A stretch of 64,000 bases of DNA from Bacteroidales bacterium (lineage in GTDB: Bacteria > Bacteroidota > Bacteroidia > Bacteroidales > F082). The stretch lies in assembly GCA_017539045.1 (NCBI GenBank), contig JAFYHS010000024.1, positions 1 to 64,000 on the forward strand. The letters are read 5' to 3'. The notes under the pieces are model-generated. The model worked only from the letters and a program-made list of their open reading frames with translations. It did no database searches and had not been told where the DNA came from. Shown piece after piece: positions 39,483 through 47,830 of this stretch. The position numbers were made by a program, and so were the translations under genes. Position 1 is the first letter of the stretch, and the number at the start of each line of letters is the position of its first letter.

Positions 39483-41162
39483 TTAGGCGGTGACGCGTTC
39501 AAGCCATTTCACCATACCCAACATGACTGACATGGAGATGAGGCAGACGGCCAGGAACACGGCCCAGCATACCCAGATCGGCCATGCGTTGTACATGACG
39601 GGACCAATCCAAATCATCAGGTTGCCAATGGCGGTGGCAGCGAGCCACAGACCTTGGCAGAGACCCAACATGTGACGAGGTGCCACTTTCGACACAAACG
39701 ACAGACCCAACGGGGAGATGAACAACTCAGCAACAGTCAGGAAGAAGTAAACGACAAACATCACCCAGTAACCTTGCTTATGCAAGCCTGCGGCAGCCAT
39801 AGCATTGCTATCCATGGCGCGGAACTCATCGCCCGACGGATAACCGTTAGCCAGCGAGAGGACCATCAGGAAGAGGTAAGCGATGCCTGCGATGAACATA
39901 CCCAAAGCAATCTTACGTGGTGTAGAGACGCCTCTGCCCTTTCTGGCCAACGAGGCGAAGATACCCATGACGATAGGCGTCAGGATGATCACGAACAACG
40001 GGTTCAGAGCCTGGGTGATCTCAGGAGCGAGCCACTCAGAGTTGACGAAGTCGCGGGCGAACACCATCAGCGACTGGCCATTCTGGTGGAACGAGAGCCA
40101 GAAGAACACGGCGATACCCAACACGGCGAACAAAGCAGCGATACGCTGTTTGATTTCCTTGGCCATAGCGGCTTTCTCCTCAGGAGTGTAATCAGCAACT
40201 TCAGCGGCCAGTTTCTTGGCGGGTTGCGGGAACTTCTTCTTTTGGGTGAAGAACACAATCAAGGAGATCATCATGGCAATCATCGAAGCAATGAAAGCGA
40301 AGTGGATACCTTGGTTATAGACGCCGATATAGTCAGAGCAGAATTGCGTCAGGTCAGTGGCGACGCTGGCATCGATAACGGAATTGCCCATGGTCTCAGT
40401 GAACTTGGTGGTCACCTGGCCATCTTTCAGGAACTGATGGCAAAGGGCAGGCATGTCGGCATTATAAATGAAGTTGTGAGCCTTAAGCCACCAAGTACGC
40501 AGCAGAGGAGCCACGAAGGGAGCGATCACACCACCGATGTTGATGAACACGTAGAAAATCTGGAAACCGCTATCACGGCGATCCTTGGCTTCAGCCAAAG
40601 CCTCGGGACCTTTCTTGGCAGCTTCAGCCTCGTAGTTGTCATACAACTGACCCACTAAGGCCTGCAGGTTGCCTTTGAAGAGGCCGTTACCGAAGGCGAT
40701 CATAAGCAGAGCCACGCAGGTGAAGATCAAGATGCCCCACCAGGCGCCATTGCCATCAGCAATGATGCCATCAGCGTTACGGCTGAACAGCGGGATGGCA
40801 AGAGCCACATAACCGATGGCCATGATCACCAGACCCCACTGGATGGTGCCATGATAGTTCTGGGTACGGTCGGCAATGATACCACCCACCAAGGCAAGCA
40901 CATAAATGCCGAAGTAGAAAACAGAATAGATGAGGCCAGCAGTAGCATCGGGCAGACCGAACTTCGAAACGAGGAACAGCAGCAGGATGGCGTTCATGAT
41001 GTAGTAACCAAAACGCTCGCCCATGTTACTCAAGGCAGCAGCAATCAAGCCTTTCGGGTGATCACGCTTCGCGGTCCTCAAGTAGAAGATCAAGAAGGGA
41101 ATCACGATGGCAAGAATCACGCACAACAGTACGATTGTCAAATTTGCTTTCAAAAATTCCAT
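39483..41162 (-). CDS. POT/PTR-family peptide MFS transporter, copy 2
   Basis: 559-residue paralogue of the downstream transporter, with ExxER as NMGERFGYYIMN and PTR-type C-terminal block FLTVAELFISPLGLSFVSKVAPRHMLG. It has an extra N-terminal membrane helix before the ExxER segment (MEFLKANLTIVLLCVILAIV) compared with copy 1. Together the pair suggests peptide use as a carbon/nitrogen source, fitting a proteolytic organism with secreted gingipain-like proteases. A -7 box is at 41227-41234. Confidence 0.92.
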   Translation of the reverse strand: MEFLKANLTIVLLCVILAIVIPFLIFYLRTAKRDHPKGLIAAALSNMGERFGYYIMNAILLLFLVSKFGLPDATAGLIYSVFYFGIYVLALVGGIIADRTQNYHGTIQWGLVIMAIGYVALAIPLFSRNADGIIADGNGAWWGILIFTCVALLMIAFGNGLFKGNLQALVGQLYDNYEAEAAKKGPEALAEAKDRRDSGFQIFYVFINIGGVIAPFVAPLLRTWWLKAHNFIYNADMPALCHQFLKDGQVTTKFTETMGNSVIDASVATDLTQFCSDYIGVYNQGIHFAFIASMIAMMISLIVFFTQKKKFPQPAKKLAAEVADYTPEEKAAMAKEIKQRIAALFAVLGIAVFFWLSFHQNGQSLMVFARDFVNSEWLAPEITQALNPLFVIILTPIVMGIFASLARKGRGVSTPRKIALGMFIAGIAYLFLMVLSLANGYPSGDEFRAMDSNAMAAAGLHKQGYWVMFVVYFFLTVAELFISPLGLSFVSKVAPRHMLGLCQGLWLAATAIGNLMIWIGPVMYNAWPIWVCWAVFLAVCLISMSVMLGMVKWLERVTA

Positions 41163-41226
41163 AATGATTAGTTTTTAATGATTATTTATTTGTTGTTTTT
41201 CAAAATTCTCGTTTTCCAACAGCGGA

Positions 41227-41234
41227 CAAAGATA
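41227..41234 (-). promoter_or_regulatory. -7 promoter box of the POT transporter pair
   Basis: The minus strand reads TATCTTTG followed by TCCGC, about 65 bp before the ATG. Confidence 0.6.
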
Positions 41235-41296
41235 GGGAAAAATGTTTTGCGATAGCAAAAATGGAGAAAAAAGTCCGAGCATAGCCGATTTTTTCC

Positions 41297-41304
41297 TACT
41301 TTTG
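41297..41304 (+). promoter_or_regulatory. -7 promoter box of valS
   Basis: TACTTTTG followed by CGC, 19 bp before the ATG at 41323. The longer frame upstream contains this promoter and is rejected. Confidence 0.75.
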
Positions 41305-41322
41305 CGCTTCATTTTTACGACT

Positions 41323-44010
41323 ATGGAAATTAGCAGCAAATACAGCCCTCAGGAAGTTGAAGGCAAATGGTACGAACACTGGATGGACAAGAACTACTTC
41401 CACTCCACCCCCGACGAACGCGAACCCTATACCATCGTGATCCCGCCGCCGAATGTGACCGGCGTGCTTCACATGGGCCACATGATGAACAACACGATTC
41501 AGGACATCCTGATCCGCCGCGCCCGCATGCAAGGCAAGAACGCCTGCTGGGTGCCCGGCACCGACCACGCCTCCATCGCCACCGAAGCCAAGGTGGTGAA
41601 CAAGCTGGCGCAACAGGGCATCAAAAAGACTGATATCGGCCGCGAGGAGTTCCTGAAACATGCCTGGGACTGGACCCACGAACACGGTGGCATCATCCTC
41701 AAGCAGTTGCGCCGCTTAGGCTGCTCCTGCGACTGGGAACGCACCTCGTTCACCATGGACGACATCCGCTCGAAGAGCGTCATCTGCGCTTTCGTCGACC
41801 TCTACAACAAGGGTCTGATTTACCGCGGCGTGCGTATGGTCAACTGGGATCCCAAGGCTCTGACCGCCTTGAGCGATGAGGAAGTGATTTTCAAAGACGA
41901 GCACAGCCATCTGTTCTACCTGCGTTACTACCTCCACGAGGACGACGGCACAGGCGCCACGGGTGCTGAAGGCGAGATTATCCACACCGACGAGAAAGGT
42001 CGCCGTTACGCAGTGGTGGCCACCACACGTCCCGAGACCATCATGGGTGATACCGCCATGTGCATCAACCCCGCCGACCCGAAGAACCAATGGCTGCGTG
42101 GCAAGAAAGTCGTGGTGCCGCTAGTCAACCGCGTCATCCCCGTCATCGAGGACGACTATGTCGACATTGAGTTTGGTACGGGCTGCTTGAAGGTCACCCC
42201 TGCCCACGACGTGAACGACTACATGCTGGGCGAGAAGCACAACCTGCAAAGCATCAACATCTTCAACGACGATGCCACCTTGAGCGAGGCCGCTGGTATG
42301 TACATCGGCATGAGCCGCGAGGACTGCCGCAAGCAGATCGTCATCGACTTGAAGGAAAACGGCCTGTTGGAGAAGATCGAGGACTATAATAATAAGGTGG
42401 GTTACTCAGAGCGCACCAACGTGCCGATTGAGCCGAAGCTCTCGATGCAGTGGTTCCTCAAGATGGAGCACCTCGCCGACATCGCTTTGAAACCCGTTTT
42501 GGATGGTGACATCAAGTTCTATCCCGCCAAATACGTCAACCTCTACCGTCACTGGCTCGAGAACATCAAGGACTGGTGCATCAGCCGCCAGTTGTGGTGG
42601 GGGCATCAGATCCCGGCCTACTACCTGCCCGAAGGTGGTTTCGTGGTCGCCGAGACACCTGAAGAGGCTTTGAAGCTCGCCATTGAGAAGTCGGGCAACA
42701 GCAACTTGACGATGAAAGACCTGCGTCAGGACGACGATGCCTTAGACACTTGGTTCAGCTCTTGGTTGTGGCCTTTGTCACTCTTCAACGGCATCCTCGA
42801 CCCCGACAACGCCGAGTTCAAGTACTACTACCCCACCAACGACCTCATCACCGCCCCTGACATCATCTTCTTCTGGGTGGCCCGCATGATCATGGCCGGT
42901 GAGGAATACCAAAATGAGGTGCCGTTCAAGAATGTGTATTTCACGGGAATCGTGAGAGACAAGTTAGGCCGCAAGATGTCCAAGTCGTTGGGCAACTCAC
43001 CCGACCCGATCGAGCTCATCGACAAATTCGGTGCCGATGGCGTGCGCATGGGCATGATGCTCAGCGCCCCTGCCGGCAACGACATCCTCTTCGACGAGGC
43101 CCTCTGCGAGCAAGGCCGCAACTTCTGCAACAAGATTTGGAACGCTTTGCGTCTGGTGAAAGGTTGGAATGTGGATCAAAATGCCGCCCAGCCCGAGGTC
43201 GCCAAGATGGCTGTGAAGTGGTTTGAGGCCCGCTTCAACCAAGTGTTGGCCGAGACCAACGACAACATTGACAAGTACCGCCTGAGCGATGCCTTGATGG
43301 CCATCTACAAGCTCACCTGGGACGACTTCTGCTCCTGGTACCTCGAGATGGTGAAGGCTCCTCAAGGCCAGGGCATCGACCCCGTGACCTATGCCGCCAC
43401 CATCCAGTTCTTCGAGCACCTGATGCTGATGCTGCATCCCTTCATGCCGTTCATCACCGAGGAGATCTGGCATGCCATCGCCGAGCGTAAGGACGGCGAC
43501 GACATCATCATCGCGCAACAACCCAAGACACAAGCCGTGGATGAGCAAGTTCTCAAGCAGATGGAGTTCACGCAAGAGGTCATCAACAACGTCCGCAAGG
43601 TGCGTTCCGATAAGAACATCGCTTTCCGCGACGCCATCAAGCTGGTGGTCGTGGAGAAGAACGGCAGCGCCAACAAGGACTTCGACTGCGTCATCGCCAA
43701 GCTCTGCAACGTGAGCGAAGTCAACTATGTGGCTGAGGCTCCCGCTGGTGCCTTCGGTTTCATCGTGGGCAGCACCGAGTTCTTCGTGCCGCTCACCGAC
43801 AATGTCGATGTGGAGGCCGAAATCAAGAAACTCGAAGAGGAGCTGAAATACACCCAAGGCTTCCTGAAGAGCGTGGAGGCCAAGCTCTCCAACGAACGCT
43901 TCGTCAACGGTGCTCCTGCCGCTGTCGTTGACAAGGAACGCAAGAAGAAAGCCGACGCCAAGGCCAAGATCGCTGTGATTGAGCAGCAGCTGGCTGGGCT
44001 GAGGAAATAA
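41323..44010 (+). CDS. valS: valyl-tRNA synthetase
   Basis: 895-residue class Ia synthetase charging tRNA-Val. HIGH appears as HMGH at 50-53 ([15 protein letters not shown]), the CP1 editing domain follows ([13 protein letters not shown]), the KMSKS loop is K551-MSKS in [14 protein letters not shown], and the C-terminus is a coiled-coil tRNA-binding arm ([18 protein letters not shown]). Start at the ATG that begins [20 protein letters not shown]. It is a single-gene unit; a GTAGAGACG repeat and a terminator follow. Confidence 0.97.
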   Translation: MEISSKYSPQEVEGKWYEHWMDKNYFHSTPDEREPYTIVIPPPNVTGVLHMGHMMNNTIQDILIRRARMQGKNACWVPGTDHASIATEAKVVNKLAQQGIKKTDIGREEFLKHAWDWTHEHGGIILKQLRRLGCSCDWERTSFTMDDIRSKSVICAFVDLYNKGLIYRGVRMVNWDPKALTALSDEEVIFKDEHSHLFYLRYYLHEDDGTGATGAEGEIIHTDEKGRRYAVVATTRPETIMGDTAMCINPADPKNQWLRGKKVVVPLVNRVIPVIEDDYVDIEFGTGCLKVTPAHDVNDYMLGEKHNLQSINIFNDDATLSEAAGMYIGMSREDCRKQIVIDLKENGLLEKIEDYNNKVGYSERTNVPIEPKLSMQWFLKMEHLADIALKPVLDGDIKFYPAKYVNLYRHWLENIKDWCISRQLWWGHQIPAYYLPEGGFVVAETPEEALKLAIEKSGNSNLTMKDLRQDDDALDTWFSSWLWPLSLFNGILDPDNAEFKYYYPTNDLITAPDIIFFWVARMIMAGEEYQNEVPFKNVYFTGIVRDKLGRKMSKSLGNSPDPIELIDKFGADGVRMGMMLSAPAGNDILFDEALCEQGRNFCNKIWNALRLVKGWNVDQNAAQPEVAKMAVKWFEARFNQVLAETNDNIDKYRLSDALMAIYKLTWDDFCSWYLEMVKAPQGQGIDPVTYAATIQFFEHLMLMLHPFMPFITEEIWHAIAERKDGDDIIIAQQPKTQAVDEQVLKQMEFTQEVINNVRKVRSDKNIAFRDAIKLVVVEKNGSANKDFDCVIAKLCNVSEVNYVAEAPAGAFGFIVGSTEFFVPLTDNVDVEAEIKKLEEELKYTQGFLKSVEAKLSNERFVNGAPAAVVDKERKKKADAKAKIAVIEQQLAGLRK

Positions 44011-44014
44011 AACT

Positions 44015-44042
44015 GTAGAGACGTAGCGCGCCACGTCTTTAC
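44015..44042 (+). repeat. GTAGAGACG-type palindromic repeat, imperfect
   Basis: GTAGAGACGT and ACGTCTTTAC with a GCGC centre, immediately after the valS stop. Confidence 0.7.
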
Positions 44043-44053
44043 CAAACCACAGA

Positions 44054-44078
44054 AAGCCGACAAATGTCGGCTTTTTTA
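44054..44078 (+). terminator. intrinsic terminator of valS
   Basis: AAGCCGACA and TGTCGGCTT with an AA loop, then a T-run. Confidence 0.85.
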
Positions 44079-44086
44079 TTATTCGT

Positions 44087-45787
44087 TTACCTCGATTTCA
44101 CCACCCGCTTGGTGATTACGGAATAGTCATTGTGCACGCTAATCAGATAGACTCCAATTGCCTTATCGCGCAACGAGTAAGGTACGGTGACACCTTCCAC
44201 ATTTGTGTCGACACTGAAACAGTCGAGGAGTTGGCCGAGACAATCATAGACAATAATGGTGGTCTTGCCTTTCATACCACCCAGTAGCATCTCGAAGTCC
44301 CCTTGGTTGGGATTGGGATAGATGACCAAGGACGGCTGGTAATCATGGTGGATGGTGATGGTCCGCTCGACAAAACCGCATTCCGTATAGACCTTTACCT
44401 TGAGAACGCCTGCGTCGAGCGTATTGATATACACAGAACATTCGTTCCCGTTAGGGCTGATTTGCCAATGGTTGTTGATACTCCATTCGTACCCAAAGCA
44501 ACCCGGAACCGGATCGATGCTATACGTATATTCGCCATTGTCCTTGTAATAGATGATTGTTTCGCCATCAATCTCGCTGACAGGAGGTGTATGCTTAACG
44601 GTCAAGTAGAGCGTTACAATGCTATCGCAGCCATTGGCAGCGGGCAGTATTTGGTGATAGACACCACTCTCCGTGAGTATCTGCCCGTTCCAATCGTATT
44701 CGTTGCAACTGATGTCCATAAATTGGAATTCGACATTTTCACCAATGGTAAGGCTCAAAGTTGCAATGCTATCGCAGCCCCATTGGTTCTCAAGGAACTG
44801 CTGATAGATTCCGCTTTGGGTAAGGACTTGTCCGCCCCATTCGAATGGCTCGCAACTCTGGACATATTGATGACTTATTGAGGTGTCGTGCGCTGAAATC
44901 CTGACAACATTACTGTAAAGCGTTTCATCCCCAGCCATGGCCCAAAGACGCAGATACCAACCATCGTATGTTTCATCCAGATATTGCCCAGTGTAAGGCG
45001 TTGGGGTCGTGAAGCTTTCGTTTGCCGAGATCTCCCATCCGTAGGTGTCTATATGGTTAAGATGAGGCAACACCAATTCTAACGGACCCGTGCCACAGAT
45101 GACATCGGGCGTTTGCAACTCTCCAATGGCGGGTGTAGGCGAGAAATCGAGGTCGCGGACTGCACGAACAGCAAGATTACGTCCATATTCGTCGTAGTAG
45201 TTGCCTCGGACGACAGCGCCAAAATAACCGTTCGAAGCCCAAGCGGTCTCAGGATAGGGCGCACCAAATTGAACATACCAAGCCTTCTCATCACTCTGCA
45301 ACGAACTCGACCAATAGCCATGCAGACCCAGCTTCTCGCCGACACTTTGCAAGGCCGGTTCATAGAATACAGCATTCACATAGAGCCACTTCAGCTGCCC
45401 CGCCGAGGGCAGATACCAGCCATTCTCGAAATCAACAAGACCAGCAGCGTAAGTGTTGGTATAGCCGTTATTCTCACAATACTCCCTGATCCGTTGCGTG
45501 TGGTCGTAACCATCGAGGTCAAGGAAGATAGAGGTCAGATATTCGCTATTGGTGACCGTGATGTAATTGAGGCCACTGATGTATCCCGTTGGTCCCCAGG
45601 GACAGTACGTTGAAGCATCGTGCAAGGCCACCATCCAGCCGTTGGTCCCATCTTCGTTGAGATAGAACACCACGCCACGGCTACCATCGGGGTTTTCAAT
45701 CATCTGGCCCAAATAATACTCTTGGGCATTCATGCTAATCACACTGAGCATGAGAGCAAACAGAAGCAATAGTATTGTCTTTTTCAT
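44087..45787 (-). CDS. secreted DUF1566-like protein with T9SS tail
   Basis: 566-residue secreted protein. Signal peptide MKKTILLLLFALMLSVISMNA; an N-terminal DUF1566/FGE-like domain (GVVFYLNEDGTNGWMVAL, GWYLPSAGQLKWLY, GYWSSSLQSDEKAWYVQF, VRAVRDL); two tandem repeats of about 40 residues with pattern C..(F/Y)(E/D)W.GQ..TQSG.Y...L..G-C-D-S-I..L.LT; and a C-terminal Por-secretion tail (YPNPNQGDF to ITKRVVKSR) that directs type IX export and surface attachment. It lies 12 bp after a paralogue of its N-terminal domain. Ligand and role unknown. Confidence 0.82.
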   Translation of the reverse strand: MKKTILLLLFALMLSVISMNAQEYYLGQMIENPDGSRGVVFYLNEDGTNGWMVALHDASTYCPWGPTGYISGLNYITVTNSEYLTSIFLDLDGYDHTQRIREYCENNGYTNTYAAGLVDFENGWYLPSAGQLKWLYVNAVFYEPALQSVGEKLGLHGYWSSSLQSDEKAWYVQFGAPYPETAWASNGYFGAVVRGNYYDEYGRNLAVRAVRDLDFSPTPAIGELQTPDVICGTGPLELVLPHLNHIDTYGWEISANESFTTPTPYTGQYLDETYDGWYLRLWAMAGDETLYSNVVRISAHDTSISHQYVQSCEPFEWGGQVLTQSGIYQQFLENQWGCDSIATLSLTIGENVEFQFMDISCNEYDWNGQILTESGVYHQILPAANGCDSIVTLYLTVKHTPPVSEIDGETIIYYKDNGEYTYSIDPVPGCFGYEWSINNHWQISPNGNECSVYINTLDAGVLKVKVYTECGFVERTITIHHDYQPSLVIYPNPNQGDFEMLLGGMKGKTTIIVYDCLGQLLDCFSVDTNVEGVTVPYSLRDKAIGVYLISVHNDYSVITKRVVKSR

Positions 45788-45799
45788 CTTTTTCCGGTT

Positions 45800-46435
45800 T
45801 TAAAAGTTCCTAACGCTTCTTACACACATTGGGATGTCATTGGGATAATAGGTTCGCGATTTCACCACAGCGCCCATCCTTCCGGCATGGTTGATGTATA
45901 GCGCGCAGTCGTTGTCGAATCCATACACTGAAGACGACCAATACACCCATGGACCCTGCAAAAGCGTGCCGCCAATCAATTGAAGGGATTGGTTGACAAC
46001 AGGTGCGCTGCCATAAAGTATGTTCAATTGACCAATAGCAGGCCAATACCAGCCATGTTCATAGTCGACGGCCCACGCCCCAGGATACCGATCATGGTCG
46101 TATTGCGAGGCCGCTCGAATAAAGCCTGTGTTCTCATAGCCATCAAGGTCGTAGATGGCCTCACGAACGGATTGCCAACCCGTCAAGCCCCACGGGAGAT
46201 CGTTCTCATACGACCAATAGATGCCGCTTGCCTGCACCTGTGGATGGAGCGCCCAGCCATGTTGGCCGGTTTCATCAACATAGAAAACCACGCCGATGCC
46301 ACCGCTTGTGTAATTCTCGGGATGCACAGTGAGGGTGTCGTTGCCTTGCACGCAAAGTAAATCTCCGACTTTCACTTGTGCCGTCATCAGCATCGGGAGC
46401 AAAAGGCTGATGATGAAAAACACCGTTTTTTTCAT
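45800..46435 (-). CDS. secreted DUF1566-like domain protein
   Basis: 211-residue exported protein (signal MKKTVFFIISLLLPMLMTA) that contains only the DUF1566-like domain found at the start of the next gene: GIGVVFYVDETGQHGWALH, DLDGYENTGFIR, GWYWPAIGQLNILYG, YWSSSVYG and the closing VRSVRNF align with the larger protein. It lacks the Cys-rich repeats and the T9SS tail, so it probably stays in the periplasm or outer membrane. Adjacent position and similar signals point to tandem duplication. Confidence 0.75.
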   Translation of the reverse strand: MKKTVFFIISLLLPMLMTAQVKVGDLLCVQGNDTLTVHPENYTSGGIGVVFYVDETGQHGWALHPQVQASGIYWSYENDLPWGLTGWQSVREAIYDLDGYENTGFIRAASQYDHDRYPGAWAVDYEHGWYWPAIGQLNILYGSAPVVNQSLQLIGGTLLQGPWVYWSSSVYGFDNDCALYINHAGRMGAVVKSRTYYPNDIPMCVRSVRNF

Positions 46436-46475
46436 GGCTGAAAGGTTTAATAACTATGCAAAAATAAAAAAAAAG

Positions 46476-46501
46476 TAGAGACGTAGCGCGCTACGTCTCT
46501 A
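46476..46501 (+). repeat. GTAGAGACG-type palindromic repeat, perfect
   Basis: TAGAGACGTAGCG followed by CGCTACGTCTCTA, a perfect 26-bp palindrome upstream of the DUF1566-like genes. Confidence 0.85.
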
Positions 46502-46510
46502 TTATGCAAA

Positions 46511-46545
46511 AAACGGGTTTCATCAGTGAACGATGAAGCCCGTTT
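46511..46545 (-). terminator. intrinsic terminator of the lipoprotein gene
   Basis: AAACGGGTTTCATC and GATGAAGCCCGTTT form a 14-bp stem (one G-T pair); on the minus strand it is followed by a T-run. Confidence 0.75.
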
Positions 46546-46548
46546 GTT

Positions 46549-47100
46549 TTAATGTGCCATGGCACCTATCAATAGCAGAACCAAGCCTCCCAAGGTCAAA
46601 CCTGAGGCTAGGTAAAATGTCTTTTTGCCATTTCTCACTTTAATCGCAAGGTTCTTTTCCATGTCATTCACCTGGTAAATAGGTGAATTAGAACCACACA
46701 TCTTTTCATAATCTGATGGATCACTGACCTCACAGGCAGCAATCTCGGCGGCATCAACATATTGTTCACCTTTCTTCGTTTCCCTCAACATATACGACAC
46801 CGTATAACTTATTGAATGCCCAGTAGCATTAGTGAAACGATATGTGTCGCGGGTCACAAAATTGTTAGCCAATTCTGTCCCATAACCGCCTTCTTCTGTA
46901 TGCGATGTCCTTAATACGACAAGATCATTCTTCGTTTCCGAACTAGAACCCGACAGGTTGAAACCCTGTTGCGACATCTCATCACTAACTTGAGTGATTA
47001 CCTGATCAAAAGTGGATTTCTTCGTGACATACTTGGTATCCATGCAACTCGAAAACCAGAAAAGTGCAGCAAGGCAAAGGAATAGACAAGATTTTTTCAT
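46549..47100 (-). CDS. hypothetical lipoprotein with C-terminal TM segment
   Basis: 183-residue lipoprotein of unknown function: MKKSCLFLCLAALFWFSSC gives Cys19. The mature part starts with a short helical segment, continues with strands around NDLVVLRTSHTEEGGYG and HSISYTVSYML, and ends in a hydrophobic membrane segment (TFYLASGLTLGGLVLLLIGAMA). Having both a lipid anchor and a C-terminal membrane helix is unusual. A -7 box TATCTTTG lies at 47186-47193. Confidence 0.65.
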   Translation of the reverse strand: MKKSCLFLCLAALFWFSSCMDTKYVTKKSTFDQVITQVSDEMSQQGFNLSGSSSETKNDLVVLRTSHTEEGGYGTELANNFVTRDTYRFTNATGHSISYTVSYMLRETKKGEQYVDAAEIAACEVSDPSDYEKMCGSNSPIYQVNDMEKNLAIKVRNGKKTFYLASGLTLGGLVLLLIGAMAH

Positions 47101-47185
47101 AACAAATACCATTTAGAACAATAGAAAAAGCCACAAAAACCAGACCAAAACCATTAATTAAGACAAAGAAAAAAAACTATATTAC

Positions 47186-47193
47186 CAAAGATA
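47186..47193 (-). promoter_or_regulatory. -7 promoter box of the lipoprotein gene
   Basis: The minus strand reads TATCTTTG followed by GG, about 85 bp upstream of the ATG. Confidence 0.5.
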
Positions 47194-47195
47194 AT

Positions 47196-47283
47196 CCGCG
47201 CAAACGGCATTAAAAACCACCATTTGCGCGGAAAATCTTTCAATAAGTTGCGCAACTATGGGCATTTTTACCCATTTGCGCAA
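47196..47283. repeat. two adjacent hairpins built from TTTGCGCR motifs
   Basis: First: CCGCGCAAA (47196-47204) with TTTGCGCGG (47223-47231). Second: TTGCGCAACTATGGG (47248-47262) with CCCATTTGCGCAA (47271-47283), two bases missing. They fill the space between slyD and the lipoprotein promoter. No clear T-run follows on either strand. Confidence 0.6.
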
Positions 47284-47287
47284 TTTA

Positions 47288-47812
47288 TCAGTTGCACCCT
47301 TCACAACCGCCATCGCAGTCGCCGCCGCAACCGCTGCAGCCACCAGGAGCGAAGTCTTCATCGGTGGACTCGCGCACATCAAGGATTTCACCTGAGAAAT
47401 GGAGGTGCTTGCCCGCCATGTCATGGTTGAAGTCCATCTTCACATGATTGTCGCCAATCTCACGGACAAGGCCCATGATCGGGCGACCGTCGGAGGTCTG
47501 CATCATCAGCTGGGCACCCACTTTCACCATGTCCATCAGCACATCGTTCTTCATAAACATGTTCTTGTCGAGGTCCATCACATAGGCCTCGTCGCGCTCG
47601 CCGTAACCCTCTTCAGGGGTCAGGTGGAAGGCATAATGGTCGCCAGGCTCTTTGCCCATCAGGTTCTCTTCGAACTTAGGCAGCAACTGGTGCATACCGA
47701 AGATGCACACAAAGGGGTTCTCTTTCGTGGTCTCCTGAAGGATGGGACCGTTTTCGTCGTTTTCACGCAGGACATAGGTCATCGTGACGACAGCTTGATC
47801 TTGAATTTTCAT
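47288..47812 (-). CDS. slyD: SlyD-type FKBP peptidyl-prolyl isomerase
   Basis: 174-residue cytosolic isomerase-chaperone. FKBP domain with inserted IF flap (PEEGYGERDEAYVMDLDKNMF), and a C-terminal Cys-rich tail, DFAPGGCSGCGGDCDGGCEGCN, that would bind Ni, Zn or other metals, replacing the His-rich tail of E. coli SlyD. FGMHQLLPKFEENLMGKEPGD is the core FKBP motif. It is 18 bp from the end of the VWA gene, so it could be read from that promoter. Confidence 0.9.
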   Translation of the reverse strand: MKIQDQAVVTMTYVLRENDENGPILQETTKENPFVCIFGMHQLLPKFEENLMGKEPGDHYAFHLTPEEGYGERDEAYVMDLDKNMFMKNDVLMDMVKVGAQLMMQTSDGRPIMGLVREIGDNHVKMDFNHDMAGKHLHFSGEILDVRESTDEDFAPGGCSGCGGDCDGGCEGCN

Positions 47813-47830
47813 AGATTTAGTATTTGATGA

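Noticed and set aside
39915-39935. GTAGAGACG-type repeat inside the POT transporter
   Set aside because: Only the first half of the motif occurs, within conserved coding sequence; there is no inverted partner.
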